Below are positions 10,365 through 20,956 of a stretch of DNA of 30,538 bases, piece by piece (position 1 is the first letter of the stretch; every line of letters begins with the position of its first letter). This DNA is from Guillardia theta CCMP2712 (Eukaryota > Cryptophyceae > Pyrenomonadales > Geminigeraceae). The stretch spans positions 43,769-74,306 of the forward strand of contig NW_005434454.1 in the NCBI RefSeq assembly GCF_000315625.1, given 5' to 3'. Position numbers and translations under genes: made by a program. Under the pieces are notes generated by a model. It did no database searches. It was given only the letters and a program-made list of their open reading frames with translations, and had not been told where the DNA came from.

Positions 10365-10694
10365 ATGTCCGATGACGAGCAGGCGATCGATGAAGACATT
10401 GTAGCGTCGATCACAGAAGTGAAGCCTCGAGTGGAGTCGATTAAGAGGTTGGAGATGGAGATCAGCGGTTGTAGCGGAGTGCCAGCGTTGAAGATCAAGA
10501 CTCTTGAAGGAATAGAGCTTGTCGTTAGCGTGTCTGTCAATGGCTACCGGATTGAAGAATGCTCTCGCCAGCTCAAGATGAAGGACTTCGACAGCTTGCA
10601 CGCTCTCTTGTCGGAGACTAGCAAGGCGTATGTGCAGAAGTTTGGAACCTCGCTGGAAGAAGCGTTGCTAGCGCTGAGTGAGAAGGACGGATGA
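10365..10694 (+). CDS. GSKIP-domain protein
   Basis: A 109-residue protein starting MSDDEQAIDED and ending ALSEKDG. From about residue 15 to the end it matches the GSKIP domain (formerly DUF727): a helix, strands (PALKIKTLEGIELVVSVSVNGYRI) and a C-terminal helical part with FDSLHALLSETSKAYVQKFG, corresponding to the human motif with YSLLDTLSPAYREAFG. Family knowledge: GSKIP binds GSK3-beta and, in animals, the PKA regulatory subunit; the same fold also occurs in CLU proteins. Length is close to the human protein, so this is a stand-alone GSKIP. An acceptor-like CTCTGCAG just upstream (10351-10358) suggests a 5' non-coding exon or a further start. Expression context: immediately downstream of the 9745-10245 array and convergent with WDR70. 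Confidence 0.75.
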   Translation: MSDDEQAIDEDIVASITEVKPRVESIKRLEMEISGCSGVPALKIKTLEGIELVVSVSVNGYRIEECSRQLKMKDFDSLHALLSETSKAYVQKFGTSLEEALLALSEKDG

Positions 10695-10864
10695 GATGTG
10701 ATGGGAAAAGGATGGAAAGACAAACAGGCATGTAAATATCTCCGAGTGAAGAAGAAGGGTAGAAAGCTCGTTGTGGGATCCGAGTTTGATCCAAAGGAAC
10801 TGAGATAATTTTGTGTTGACTCTTTAAGATCCAGCGGGCTTGCAGTACAACGCCAGAGGCATTT
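10695..10864. other. Convergent intergenic region, GSKIP / WDR70
   Basis: A 170-bp gap between two convergent stop codons; it presumably holds both 3' UTRs. Nothing further is seen. Confidence 0.5.
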
Positions 10865-13499
10865 CTAGTAGAAGTAGGGCTTAGCTCTTTTCTCCTTTCT
10901 CTCCTCCGAGTAATCGAAGATCTAGAGGGCAAAGTGAAGTGAACGGCTGAATGGTTTGACAAGACATCAAAGAAACTTACGGGCTCTGGTTGTGTCTCCT
11001 TGTATGCCCCCATGTACTGTCATGCGCAGCGTAAGGATGTGGGGAGGAAGGGGAGGAGGAGGAGGAGGAGAAAGGAGGGTGGATGGGAGGCGGGGGCGGG
11101 AGGAGATAAGGATAAGGATGAATCGAGCAAACCTCAGGATTCTTGTCAACTTCAGCATACTTGAGCAGAGCTTCACGAGGATCTTGTTCGAGGTAAGCCT
11201 GTGAGAACAAAGGTAAGTGAGGCAGAAGATGCAGGGGGGGGGGGGGGGGAAGGGGGAACGAAGGAGTAAGAGAATGGAACGATCAAAGTTGTAGTGAGTT
11301 GGGATGGGCGACCTTGACAGGATCCGCACGATCCTTTCGCTTTTGCTTCGAGGTTGTTGCATACCTGCCCTCACGGAACATGGGCAAGGGATGAGGCGTG
11401 TAGATATGCCCCACCTGCAAGCAAGTTTCAAACAGAGAAACTCCTCCCTCCCTCCCTCCCTCCCTCTCCTCTCCTTCTTCTCCCTCCTCCTTCTCACCGT
11501 TCCAATGCCAACGTTGGTGATGTCAGCCTTCTTGGGCTGCTTTCCTACTGCGCGCATGATACCAGCTTCGCTCTTGCGCGGGTCGTACAGGATGTGAGCC
11601 TGTCCCATGGCAGTCCCGACGATGAGCTGGTTTATCTTCTGATGCCAGAGGAGGCTGACAACTGAGCCGGAAGGAACGCTCAGAGTCTTGACGGGCTTCA
11701 GCGTGTTCTTCTCATACACATGGACGTGCCCAGCACCCAGCGGAGTGCCATCCTTGCCCTTCTTCACAGAGGATCCCGTCAGGAACAAGTGATCTCCGGG
11801 ACTGAAGATCGCCTCTGTCGTCTCGAAGTAGTTGTCGAGCTCGGTGAAGGCAGCAAGCGACTCCTTCAGCTTCCGCATGTCCCACACCTTAAGAGTGTCG
11901 TCTCGTCCTCGAGAAAGCATCATGTTCCCGTCCGCTGACACACACACGCTCGACGGCTCCGTGCCTGGCTGGTGGGCCCCCTTGGCCTCATTGTGGGCCC
12001 TCTGGGTCGATCCGCGGGAAATCGCCTTTCCGTCCCAGATCTGTGAGAGTGCCGTGAGCAGAGAACATGCAGAGGAGTCGAGGAGAAGGAGAAGCGAGGG
12101 TAAGAGGGGAAGAGAGGTGGAGGAGAGAGGGAGGGTAAGAGGGTAAGAGGAGAAGAGAGGTGGAGGAGAAAGGGAGGAAGAGGAAAGAGAAGAAGAGATG
12201 GGACTTGACCTTGATACAGCCATCATCGCATGCTGCTACGATGTCGCCTGTTGGAGTGTAGCAACCAGCATACGGCATGGCGCGCTGACCTCTGTCAGTC
12301 TTGCACTTGATGACAGTCATCTGAGAGATCTCAAGTCAATCTCTACAAGTCTCGTCATCGCATCGTCGCACCTGCTTCTTATCACAAGTGTTGACATCCC
12401 ATATCCTCACTGTCCCGTCGATGGCTGCCGTCATACAGTGATTCTTCGACACCGGACTCCATCTTGCCACTGTGATGGAGGAAACATGCCCTTTGGTCTG
12501 CGACATATCGTGCACGTACATGTCTCCTTTCTGGAACTCAGCTTGCTTTGCTCCCTCTCGGGTGAAGATGAGAGCAGTATTCTTCGACGTAGCACACAGG
12601 AACCGATCCCCTGTTGCCGTGTACTGGATCGATCGCAAGGTCTGACCCTCGTAGGGCGTCAGCTCCCTGAAGGACTTGAGAGTGTTGTTCATCCCGTTGA
12701 AGTCCCACATCCTGATCTTGCAGTCGAATCCTCCTGTCAGGAGACGAGCAGCTGCGGGATCCAACGCCATGGTCGACACGGCCTTGGTGTGTCCACGTAG
12801 CACAGCTTCATGCGTGCATGGAACTTGACCCCCCATCCCGTCGTCGTCATCGCTGTCATCCATCTCATCGTCGTCGTCGTCATCGTCGTCGTCGTCATAA
12901 TTGTTGTTGTTATCGTCTTCTTGAACACCCTCAACCTCCTCAGCCTCATCCACCTCCTCCTGCGAGGGATACTGCGACTTCAGAGCTCCTTTGGCCGCAG
13001 CCTCTGCCTCGTCGATCATCTTCTTGAGATCTTCCTTCCCGTCTGGCATGCGCTTGAGCTGCTGGTGGACCTTGCTGAGATCGAGGTCCTCCTCCTCCTT
13101 CACCTTCCTCACCCGCTGATCCACGTGCCTGCCAGGGGCGAACGACATGGGGAACTGAAGCCGAAGATCGTCGTTGGCTACTGCAACCTCTACCTCATCG
13201 ACCGGCACCTCCCCCACAACCTGCGGCTCATCCTCGTCCTCGTCCTCGTCCTCGTCCTCCTGGCTCTTCCTCTGTGGACCCTTCATGGCCCCTATCGGCC
13301 TTTCAGGTCCTCCACGCCCGCCTCCGCCGGCTCCGCCGGCTCCCCCTGCTCCTCCTGCTGCCTCCTTCCTGTTGACCTTGGGTACGAAGGCAGCCTCTCC
13401 CAGGTCCTCAGGTCCATCGTCTCTTCCTCGAGCTGCTCGCGCCTTCCTTAGCTCCCGCAGCTCGTCCTCGTCCTCGTCCTCGTCGGCACCCCTGCGCAT
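10865..13499 (-). CDS. WDR70: WDR70-like WD40 protein
   Basis: Exons in coding order: 13499-12372, 12320-12210, 12040-11498, 11414-11313, 11198-11133, 11016-10981 and 10921-10865, giving 680 residues (human WDR70 is about 650). The N-terminal third is acidic and low-complexity, with a Gly/Ala block and Asp runs. WD40 blades follow: LRGHTKAVSTMALDP, KIRMWDFNGM, KGHVSSITVARWSP, VRIWDVNTCDKKQ, GCIKIWDGK and TLKVWDMRKL. The C-terminal signatures TPHPLPMFREGR, DPREALLKYAE and AYKETQP match WDR70 blocks and fixed the last small exons. Family knowledge: nuclear protein tied to DNA-damage-induced H2B ubiquitination and spliceosome-associated complexes. The start at 13499 is the first Met of the long acidic exon; an upstream exon cannot be excluded. 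Confidence 0.92.
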
Positions 13500-13740
13500 T
13501 GTCTTCGTGTGGGAGAGGCAGGGGTGGGTAGTTTATATGCCTTTTGTCACAAGAGGGTAGGGTAGGAGCGAGGGGCAGGAAACTCCTTCCTCGAAGTCTC
13601 TTCCCTGCCATCGTCCCCTGCTCCCCACTGCCTCTGCCTCTGCCTCTGCCTCCCCCATCCTTCCCTTCCCCCCTTCCCCTCTCTTCCCCCTCTCCCCCTC
13701 TCCCCCCCTCCCTTCCATCCCTTTGCTCGAGTCAGAGCTG
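13500..13740 (-). promoter_or_regulatory. Upstream region of WDR70, polypyrimidine tract
   Basis: Immediately upstream of the WDR70 start. The plus strand at about 13580-13715 is almost purely pyrimidine (CCCCTCTC runs), so the transcribed-sense strand is purine-rich. It probably holds the 5' UTR and core promoter; no named motif is identifiable. Confidence 0.35.
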
Positions 13741-14452
13741 ATGGAATTTAAGTGAATGATCAGATCAGATTGTGCTGCATGGGATGATGTGAAAGTTGGT
13801 CATAGATGGATTGCATTCCGACTTTGTAGCAGATTTATCGTTCCATAGAAGGATAAAGACGATTGTCCCTGCTCCCTCAATTTAGTTTGGATCAATTTAG
13901 TTTGGATTTGTATTGACACAGAGAGTCTGCCGGAGACAGTTTGAGAGATCCTGAAACTAGAAGTCTTCTTGTGAGTGAGACTGCAAAGCTGAGTAGTATC
14001 GGGCTAGTGACAAGACTAGAGGTAGTCGAGTTGATGAAGGTGATGTACACCTACAGCTCATTGCTGGTGCCTTTCATGATCTTTACATCTGAGAGCATTC
14101 TTCGGAAATTGTGTGTTTTATGCACATGTTGCATTGTAAGCTAGGGTCTCGTGATGACGTTACACCAGACTCTTTTGTGTGAGATAAAAGTAAACCTTCA
14201 ATCTCGCGAACAGCGAACATGTTGCCTCCATTATATCTCAACCATTTCTAGGGGATGATGATTACACTATCATGACAGAGAAGCATGAAACTGCAAAGAG
14301 TACATCTGAAACTTTCACAACGAGCTGAGTGAAACAGCAGAGACAAGCAAAGAAGGAGATGATTACAAACATTGCCCGATGCTGAGATTGTTATGTGACT
14401 ACTCTGGACCAAAGCTGCATCGAAAGCAGAGTGGCAGAGCAGAGCAGAGCAG
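13741..14452. other. Intergenic sequence, no gene recognised
   Basis: About 700 bp of balanced composition. A 15-bp tandem duplication containing CAATTTAGTTTGG sits at about 13877-13907. No exon-like frame with splice sites was found. Confidence 0.5.
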
Positions 14453-14593
14453 ATGAAATGGAGATGGAGATGGAGTCGAGTTCAGTGTGCAGACGAGAAC
14501 AAGGTGAGAAGAATGGAAAGAGGAGTAGAGGAGGATAGGAACGACCGAATCGCGGTTTGCATTTCTTCAGAGGTTCATGGTTTGCAAAGTTAG
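14453..14593 (+). other. Short plus-strand frame carrying an inverted copy of an exon fragment
   Basis: A 46-codon frame beginning MKWRWRWSRVQCADENK. Positions 14480-14504 are identical, in inverted orientation, to coding positions 14947-14971 of the neighbouring minus-strand gene, and the frame is preserved (VQCADENK in both). In this copy AACAAG is followed by GTGAGA, a good splice donor. It could be a partial inverted gene copy, or antisense/3'-UTR sequence of the adjacent gene. I cannot tell whether it is expressed. Confidence 0.35.
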
Positions 14594-16446
14594 GAGAGGA
14601 AGTGAAGGTTGAGGAAGCCCATGGTGAACATGGCGATAGGCAGAATCACGCTGCTGGCAAAGGAGGAGGCCGAGGAATACTTGGCTGCCTTCTCAGTGAT
14701 GGTATCCATGCTCTTCTTCTCCGAGTGGGTGAGAGGCTGATCACAAAGTCAGCAGTCAGCAACAACAACTCTGCACATCCCCCTCACCCCTCCGCTTTGT
14801 CGAATCTGACTCACGAAGCTGGCGAGATGGTTGACATCACTCTTGGACAGAGGATGCACGTTGGGTGCAGTCGTCGTCGAGTTTCCAGCCAAGAGGGTCC
14901 CACCAGCCAGCTCTCGCAGCAATGTGGGTTTCATAGCCTTGTTCTCGTCTGCACACTGAACCGATCCATCGTCGAGAGTGACCAGATGGCAGGGTTGAGC
15001 TTTCTCCAGTGCCTTCAACTGTATCGCCATGATCTTTGACTTGACCTGCGCCATGACAACATCAGTGAATCTCAACCGCAAAACTTGTCCCAGCTCACCT
15101 CTGCCTTGTCTGCCCTGCTCTGCAGATATTTCTGCAGCTGCAGTGCCACGTTGCCGGACTCGTATGTCGCCAAGTTCATCCCTGCCGCTGCCTGGGAAGG
15201 GCCAGGAGCCTGGACTGCGTGCTGCTGCAGCCATTGCTGGCTGCCAACAGGAGGAGGAGTAGTCTCGGGAGCTGCAGTGGTGCTAGGAGGAGGAGGACAA
15301 GCGCATCTGAGTTGTCCGGACGGGTCCTGCTGCACGCATCCCATATCTCCCTCGCAAAGAGCATTCTGTCATGAATGTGAGAGGAGCACGGAGACAACAA
15401 GAGTTTGTGTGTGTGACCTTGCATTGCTGACCGTTGTTGGGGCAGATCTGCTCAACACGATGATGTCAATATTTGCTGTCTGACATGGCGAGTGTTTCTT
15501 TTGAACTCACCGGTGCGCCTTGTAACATCTGAGGTACAGGAGCAGGTTGATAGTACTGAGGATACCCCATTGCAGGTGAGTTGGACGTAGGATAGACTGA
15601 GATGATTCGAACGTTAATGTGAATATACACAAGGAGGACAAGGAACCTGGCGTTCTGTACTGGTACGGGTAGCTAACCATCTGCAGAAAACTTCAACACA
15701 CGTACCAGTGTTTTACCATCACGTGTTCAGACCTGCTGCATCACGTTGGGAGGGAGGAGCTGCCCCAATGGCGCCATGTTCTGGTTGTTGTAGGCGGATT
15801 GTGCGGTTTGTGAAGGATACTGAATGGTTTGCAGGAGGTTATCCATCGGTGTAACGCCACTCTGCAATCATAGAGTTCAGAACATGGTCGCATGTGCAAC
15901 AGAGGGCGAGCACTGAGAACTGGCTGATTGGAATCATGGACAATCATCTACTCTACGTGATCATGATGATCAAGATCGTTAATCCTGGCATGAACTCTCT
16001 GAGGCTCTAACCCTGCCATGGTGTTCGGGACCCAGGATCAACCAAACTTTTACAGCCTGGAAGCCAGAACAGGAACGAGATGATTGATATATGATAGCAG
16101 CACGAACACACTGAAAGCATCGCCGAGGCTTCCGTCAATCATCCTATGAATCCTCCCGTCTCACAGCAAGCCTTTCGCACATTCCTCCAATTTGTTCGCA
16201 TTATGTGCTACTATGATGAGCTCTCTTCGGTGACTCTATCGAGTGCAGCACGAGCAAACTCTTTCCCTTCGCTCTCTCTCAGTTGTCATCACTCACCAGG
16301 TGACCAACGCATACGACCATGAGCCCCAGCCCTGCCATCACCAGCGCCTCGCGCCAGCCCCAGGCCGCCATGTCGCCTTCGCCTGCGCTATTTCGGGCTT
16401 GTAGGCCCTTGTCGTGAGGCAGGCTCGCGGCTGTACGAGTCCTCAT
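14590..16446 (-). CDS. Membrane protein with a six-cysteine module, unknown function
   Basis: Not recognised. Eight exons in coding order: 16446-16297, 15861-15733, 15680-15647, 15596-15511, 15447-15418, 15365-15099, 15045-14815 and 14736-14590; all phases agree, giving 357 residues. Residues 33-50 (EALVMAGLGLMVVCVGHL) form a transmembrane or signal-anchor segment. A Gln/Tyr/Pro-rich stretch follows (about 55-133). Next come six cysteines at 135, 142, 147, 153, 164 and 166, an EGF-like-sized disulfide module with unusual spacing, then a Pro/Thr linker and helical segments. A hydrophobic C-terminus (about 331-357) ends NLHFLS. Two membrane segments with a cysteine-rich part between suggest a lumenal or extracellular domain. 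Intron 1 (435 nt) could hide another exon. The start shares an intergenic region with the divergent gene at 16836. Confidence 0.7.
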
Positions 16447-16835
16447 CCTGTTGCGTGTCGTTGTATCCGTTATATATCGGTTACACTAGTACAATTTGGC
16501 AGTGGGCTCCATCCGTTATTTCCGTTACTCGGTCGAGAGGGCACAAAGGGGGGTGGTGCACAGATAGCCGGATGGAGGGGGTAGGTGGTGCATATAGGTG
16601 TTGGTGGAGTCCGCCTCGTTAGAAGCGAAGGGTCATGGCGGTGAGTGACGGCAGTGAGATGAACGGGAGGAGGGGGAGAGGGAGGAAGGAGGAGGGGGAG
16701 GAAGGAGGATAGGGAGGAGGGAGGAGGGAGGAGGGGGAGGAAAGAGGAGGGAGGAGGGGAAGGAGGTGGAGGCAGGGAACTGTTGGAGAAGAGTATGAAG
16801 AGGAGGGCAACTAGGGACACGAGGAGCGCCAAAGG
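16447..16835. promoter_or_regulatory. Divergent intergenic region, likely bidirectional promoter
   Basis: A 389-bp gap between two divergent start codons, both of genes encoding predicted membrane proteins. The plus strand at about 16660-16790 is a purine tract (GGAGGGAGGA repeats). No TATA or other named element is clear. Confidence 0.4.
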
Positions 16836-19800
16836 ATGGAGGTCGAGGAAGGGGTGGAAGCAGGGAGTGTTAAGGAGAACGTAAGTTGAGGAGTTACCTC
16901 AAGGGATGAGACAGGGGATGAAGAAGAACATTAGAGATCACCAAACAAAGTGGGGCGGGGCGAGGGGTACGATGCTAACATGCATACCCAACTGGACGAG
17001 AGACGAAGGATTTTATGGTGTTAACACAAATCTCGCTTGCTTGGTTTTGTTTGTCGAGGAGAACATTGAGAGAAAAACCTTGTTTTCTTATGTTGCCTGT
17101 TATCATGATTTCACTACTCACGTTGATCTGTGCTGATGTTTGATGACCAACAGGGTCCGCTGTCCGGCTTGTACGGCAGTGTATCCAACATCGGTGACTC
17201 GGGTTCCTCAAGGATGAAGACGAGAAGGTATCCAAGAAGAAACTCCTAAACTTGTTCTGTGCATTTCATTCTCTTCACAATGTTCTCCCAGTACCTTTGA
17301 TGTTGTGCGTTGTCGCAGGACCATCGCTGTCGCTGCTTCTCTCGTCTCTTTGGGGCTCGTTGCTGCTCTGGCTGCTCTAGCACTTGTACATGAATCTAGC
17401 GGTGAGTTGCTGTACATGACTGAATCACGATCTGTCTGAAACATGGTGCAGTGGAAAGGAATGTTCTCATGAACAAGCAGCAGGTGAGCATTGTCTTGTG
17501 GAGGGGAGGATGTGACGTTGGGATGGTGCAGGCTGCTTGGTGGGGTTATCCACACAAGGTAGGCTTGATTGTTATACAAGAATGAATGGGTGCTGATCGA
17601 CAAGTGCAGGATGCAAATGGGGTCTGGCATCGAGGCTGGTTGTCAAAGTTTGAGAACAGGAGAAGAAGAGCGCAAGGTATTCTTAGTAATCGCATCCGAT
17701 GGAAGGATTGACAGTGAGATTTAGCATCAGCGTCCACCGGCTCGAACAAGAACGAGCTGAAAGAAATTCACTCCATGCTGAATGAGGTAGATAGCGATGA
17801 GAAAGCATCGGCACGTGCCCTGATCCCTTGTCAGGCTGTCGACATGTTGAAGAGCTATGAGCACAAGGGCTCTATGCTCTCCACTGGCACTGGGAGGTAA
17901 AGGAAGCCCGGCACTGATTGCAGTTGTTAAGTCCCACGATCAGGTCCATGAGTCACGCTACTGCCGATCGACTCAAGAAGGTCGAGGGCGAGGCGTCTCG
18001 CAGCCTCCCGGGTGTAACAGAATATCCCAAGGTAGCATGAACATGTCACAAGGTGGAATGCGGCTGATCTTGACTTCCAGTGCTTCATCAACAACGAGTT
18101 CACCGATGCCGATAGAGCTCATTTCATCCGAAGGATGGGAGAGGCTGCTGACAACTTGGTGCTCTCGTACCCCGACTGGGCCAAAGGACAATCTATCCCT
18201 GGCCGAGCGCAGGATGGAGAATGGCGTCATGACAGAGGGCCGCCGTATGTTCAGCGTTTGACCATGTTCTCTGGCCAAGGAGTTGACACTATCAGCAATG
18301 GCGATCTCGTTCGTAGGATCCTCGGGCTCAACAAGGCGTTTCAGAAACCTTGTGACCTGCGATCATGCGATCATGCCTTCACGGGGAATCAGTACTTGAA
18401 GAGCTTCGACGGGTCGCAGTTCCGTTTCTTGTACAGGAATCAGGTCAGACTACACCGTGCATGCTTGCCCTGTGATCCAGCCGTGCTGTGCTGTTATCTC
18501 GATAACAGGCTACTAACTGTGACTTACCCGCAGTGCTCGGCTATCGTCGTTCCTCCGCTCACCAATGTGAAGCTCGTTGCTCTAGAGAGTCGGTTGGTGA
18601 TCTGTGCTTTGGTAGGGTGCCGGTCCCATCCTCAACCACAACGGCATGTATCGCCTTCACCACTACTTGAAAGACGGGTGCTTGTCAATCTCTTCGCTCT
18701 CCTGCCCTTGACCCTGCTGGTGGTCAGGTACAACACCCTCATCGTTACTGGTGGAGTTGCCAACATCCTCTTCATCAACCAGAACGTGGCTACTCTCGGT
18801 ATCTGACCTTGGCTGCGCCCAACACTTCTCATCACTCTTGCAGACGGTGGTTTCTCCCTCGAGCCCAACTGGGTTGATGGGCCGTACGAGGCTCAGGTAC
18901 TGTTCCTGCTGTTGGCGCACGGGTCGAAGCTGACAGGTTTCTAGGCTGCTCAAGGAGCCAACACTCCCTTCGCCGCACTCTCCGTCACTCTCCCAGGACC
19001 TGGTGTTGCTGTCACCGGCGTGAAGATTTCGTCCCTTCCCCGCAATGCCATCAGCTACTACGAGGTCTCCTCCTCCTCCTCCTCCTCCTCCTCCTCCTCC
19101 TGCTCGTTTTCTGGCGATGAGGACAAAAATAAGCAGGAGCGCCAGGTCCTCGTACNNNNNNNNNNNNNNNNNNNNNNNNNNNNNNNNNNNNNNNNNNNNN
19201 NNNNNNNNNNNNNNNNNNNNNNNNNNNNNNNNNNNNNNNNNNNNNNNNNNNNNNNNNNNNNNNNNNNNNNNNNNNNNNNNNNNNNNNNNNNNNNNNNNNN
19301 NNNNNNNNNNNNNNNNNNNNNNNNNNNNNNNNNNNNNNNNNNNNNNNNNNNNNNNNNNNNNNNNNNNNNNNNNNNNNNNNNNNNNNNNNNNNNNNNNNNN
19401 NNNNNNNNNNNNNNNNNNNNNNNNNNNNNNNNNNNNNNNNNNNNNNNNNNNNNNNNNNNNNNNNNNNNNNNNNNNNNNNNNNNNNNNNNNNNNNNNNNNN
19501 NNNNNNNNNNNNNNNNNNNNNNNNNNNNNNNNNNNNNNNNNNNNNNNNNNNNNNNNNNNNNNNNNNNNNNNNNNNNNNNNNNNNNNNNNNNNNNNNNNNN
19601 NNNNNNNNNNNNNNNNNNNNNNNNNNNNNNNNNNNNNNNNNNNNNNNNNGATTTCAGTTCAGAAAAATTGTCCTCCTCCTCCTCCTCCTCCTCCTCCTCC
19701 TCCTCCTCCTCCTCCTCCTCCTCCTCCTCCTCCTCCTCCTCCTCCTCCTCCTCCTCCTCCTCCTCCTCCTCCTCCTCCTCCTCCTCCTCCTCCTCCTCCT

Positions 19801-20424
19801 CCTCCTCCTCCTCCTCCTCCTCCTCCTCCTCCTCCTCCTCCTCCTCCTCCTCCTCCTCCTCCTCCTCCTCCTCCTCCTCCTCCTCCTCCTCGTTCGTCAC
19901 TGACTGATGAGCTAGGCTGAGGACACATCGGTAGTTTTCGAGATCCCCATGGGAACGGTGAGGCTTGTAGGAGGGGATCAAGTTGTGCTCTGATACTCTG
20001 AGAGCAGGGAAGGATCATCTATCTTGGGTATGATTATTCAGAGCCTGTCACTCCTTGGGTTCATGCCCTGATTGCCTCCACCATGTTCAACGATTATGAC
20101 TTCAAGGTGACTCGTTGGGCTCCACTGCACCCCTTTTCCTCCTTCCCTGTCTCTCTGCTCCCTGCTCCCTGCTCCCTTCTTTTCTCCCTCTTGCAGCCAT
20201 CCGATGACTCGGGCGATGCCAGGCGCCTCCACCAGAGCACATGGCGCGGTCGGTCAATCGGTGGGGAGTCAAGGACAACTAAGCTATGTAATCCTATCAA
20301 TGAATCTCTAGCCGGGATCCGCCGGTCTCTGGCTTCTGAAACAGTGCCGCTGCATCATTTTGCCTTTAGTGCTCAGTTCTCGACTGACGGTGGCACCGGG
20401 ACTCGAGTCAGTTCCGATTCCTGA
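16836..20424 (+). CDS. Type II membrane protein with a GATase-like lumenal domain, unknown function
   Basis: Not recognised by name. Exons: 16836-16880, 17154-17227, 17319-17401, 17452-17483, 17532-17558, 17610-17676, 17725-17786, 17835-17896, 17944-18031, 18081-18443, 18534-18575, 18616-18677, 18728-18798, 18844-18896, 18945-19064, 19916-19957, 20008-20106 and 20197-20424, about 539 residues. A short cytosolic tail with MKTRR precedes one transmembrane helix (residues 41-63), as in type II proteins. After a coiled linker comes a domain with NTLIVTGGVANILFINQ, LEPNWVDGPYEAQ and VVFEIPMGTGRIIYLGYDYS. The 'TLIVTGG' and 'GTGRIIYLGYDY' strands resemble class I glutamine-amidotransferase-like folds; this is inference. 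The assembly gap lies in the 19065-19915 intron, so an exon may be missing. The final exon is the least certain. Confidence 0.65.
19065..19915 (+). repeat. Giant TCC microsatellite in one intron, interrupted by an assembly gap
   Basis: TCC repeats run right after the donor (about 19067-19100) and again at about 19669-19893, about 75 perfect copies. Unknown bases (N) occupy 19156-19649, 494 positions. Donor GTCTCC at 19065 and acceptor GCTAG ending 19915 bracket the tract, so the expansion is intronic. The gap is most simply an assembly failure in the repeat. Confidence 0.9.
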
Positions 20425-20660
20425 ACTTGGCTAGGTGGCCACTTAGTACGGTAGAGCCCGGAGTCCGGCGGGCCCGGGGTCGGTTCGGCGACTGTACGAG
20501 TCACGGTTACGGTCGGGCCGGGCCGGCGGCTGTCACGTGCGGTCAGCCACCGTCAAGCCTGGTCACCGTCCGGGTGAACGTCACTCTGAGTGGAGTCACA
20601 GTGCCTAGCAAGCGAGTACCCAGAAGCCGGCAGACCGGAAGGGGGAATGTCGGGACGCGT
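20390..20660. other. GC-rich island with GGGCCCGG words, second copy
   Basis: A GC-rich stretch with GGGCCCGGGG, GGGCCGGGCCGG, GTCACGG and GGTCACCG words, like those at 3715-4115 and 24895-25300. It begins inside or just after the last exon of the preceding gene, so the end of that reading frame may be island sequence rather than true coding DNA. Confidence 0.5.
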
Positions 20661-20956
20661 GCATGCTCAGTCAAGCGTAGGAGGAGGAGGAGGAGGAGGA
20701 TAAGACAAAAGGGAAAGAGGACGCGAACGAGGACACATCACAGAACAAGCACGAGGAGAGTAGGTTCAGGAGAGGAGGAGGAGAAGACTGTAGCAGGAAG
20801 GGAGCCCAGAGGCAGATATTCACGCCCTCGTTGCTGACGGCACGAAAGTTCAGGATAGGTTAGCACCAAGGAGGAGGAGGAGGAGGAGGAAGAGGAGAAG
20901 CAGGAGCAGGAGGAGCAGGATATTCTATAGAGGAAGAGAGATAAAAGGAGAGGATC
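20661..20956 (+). promoter_or_regulatory. Upstream region of ethanolamine kinase, purine-rich
   Basis: Purine-rich plus strand with GGA microsatellites at about 20681-20700 and 20871-20915, ending 48 bp before the start codon. It is probably promoter and 5' UTR. The sequence GATAAAAGG at 20939-20947 sits close to the ATG but is not a convincing TATA box. Confidence 0.35.

Noticed and set aside
18576-18615. A 19-nt mini-intron (GTGATC...GGTAG) in the type II membrane gene
   Set aside because: A 40-nt intron starting at 18576 is also in phase, fits the local intron size class and gives a smoother protein (NVKL-GAGPILN).
19667-20018. Frames of poly-Ser, poly-Pro, poly-Glu and poly-Gly around the assembly gap
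   Set aside because: They are the TCC repeat in different frames, inside an intron bounded by phase-compatible splice sites.
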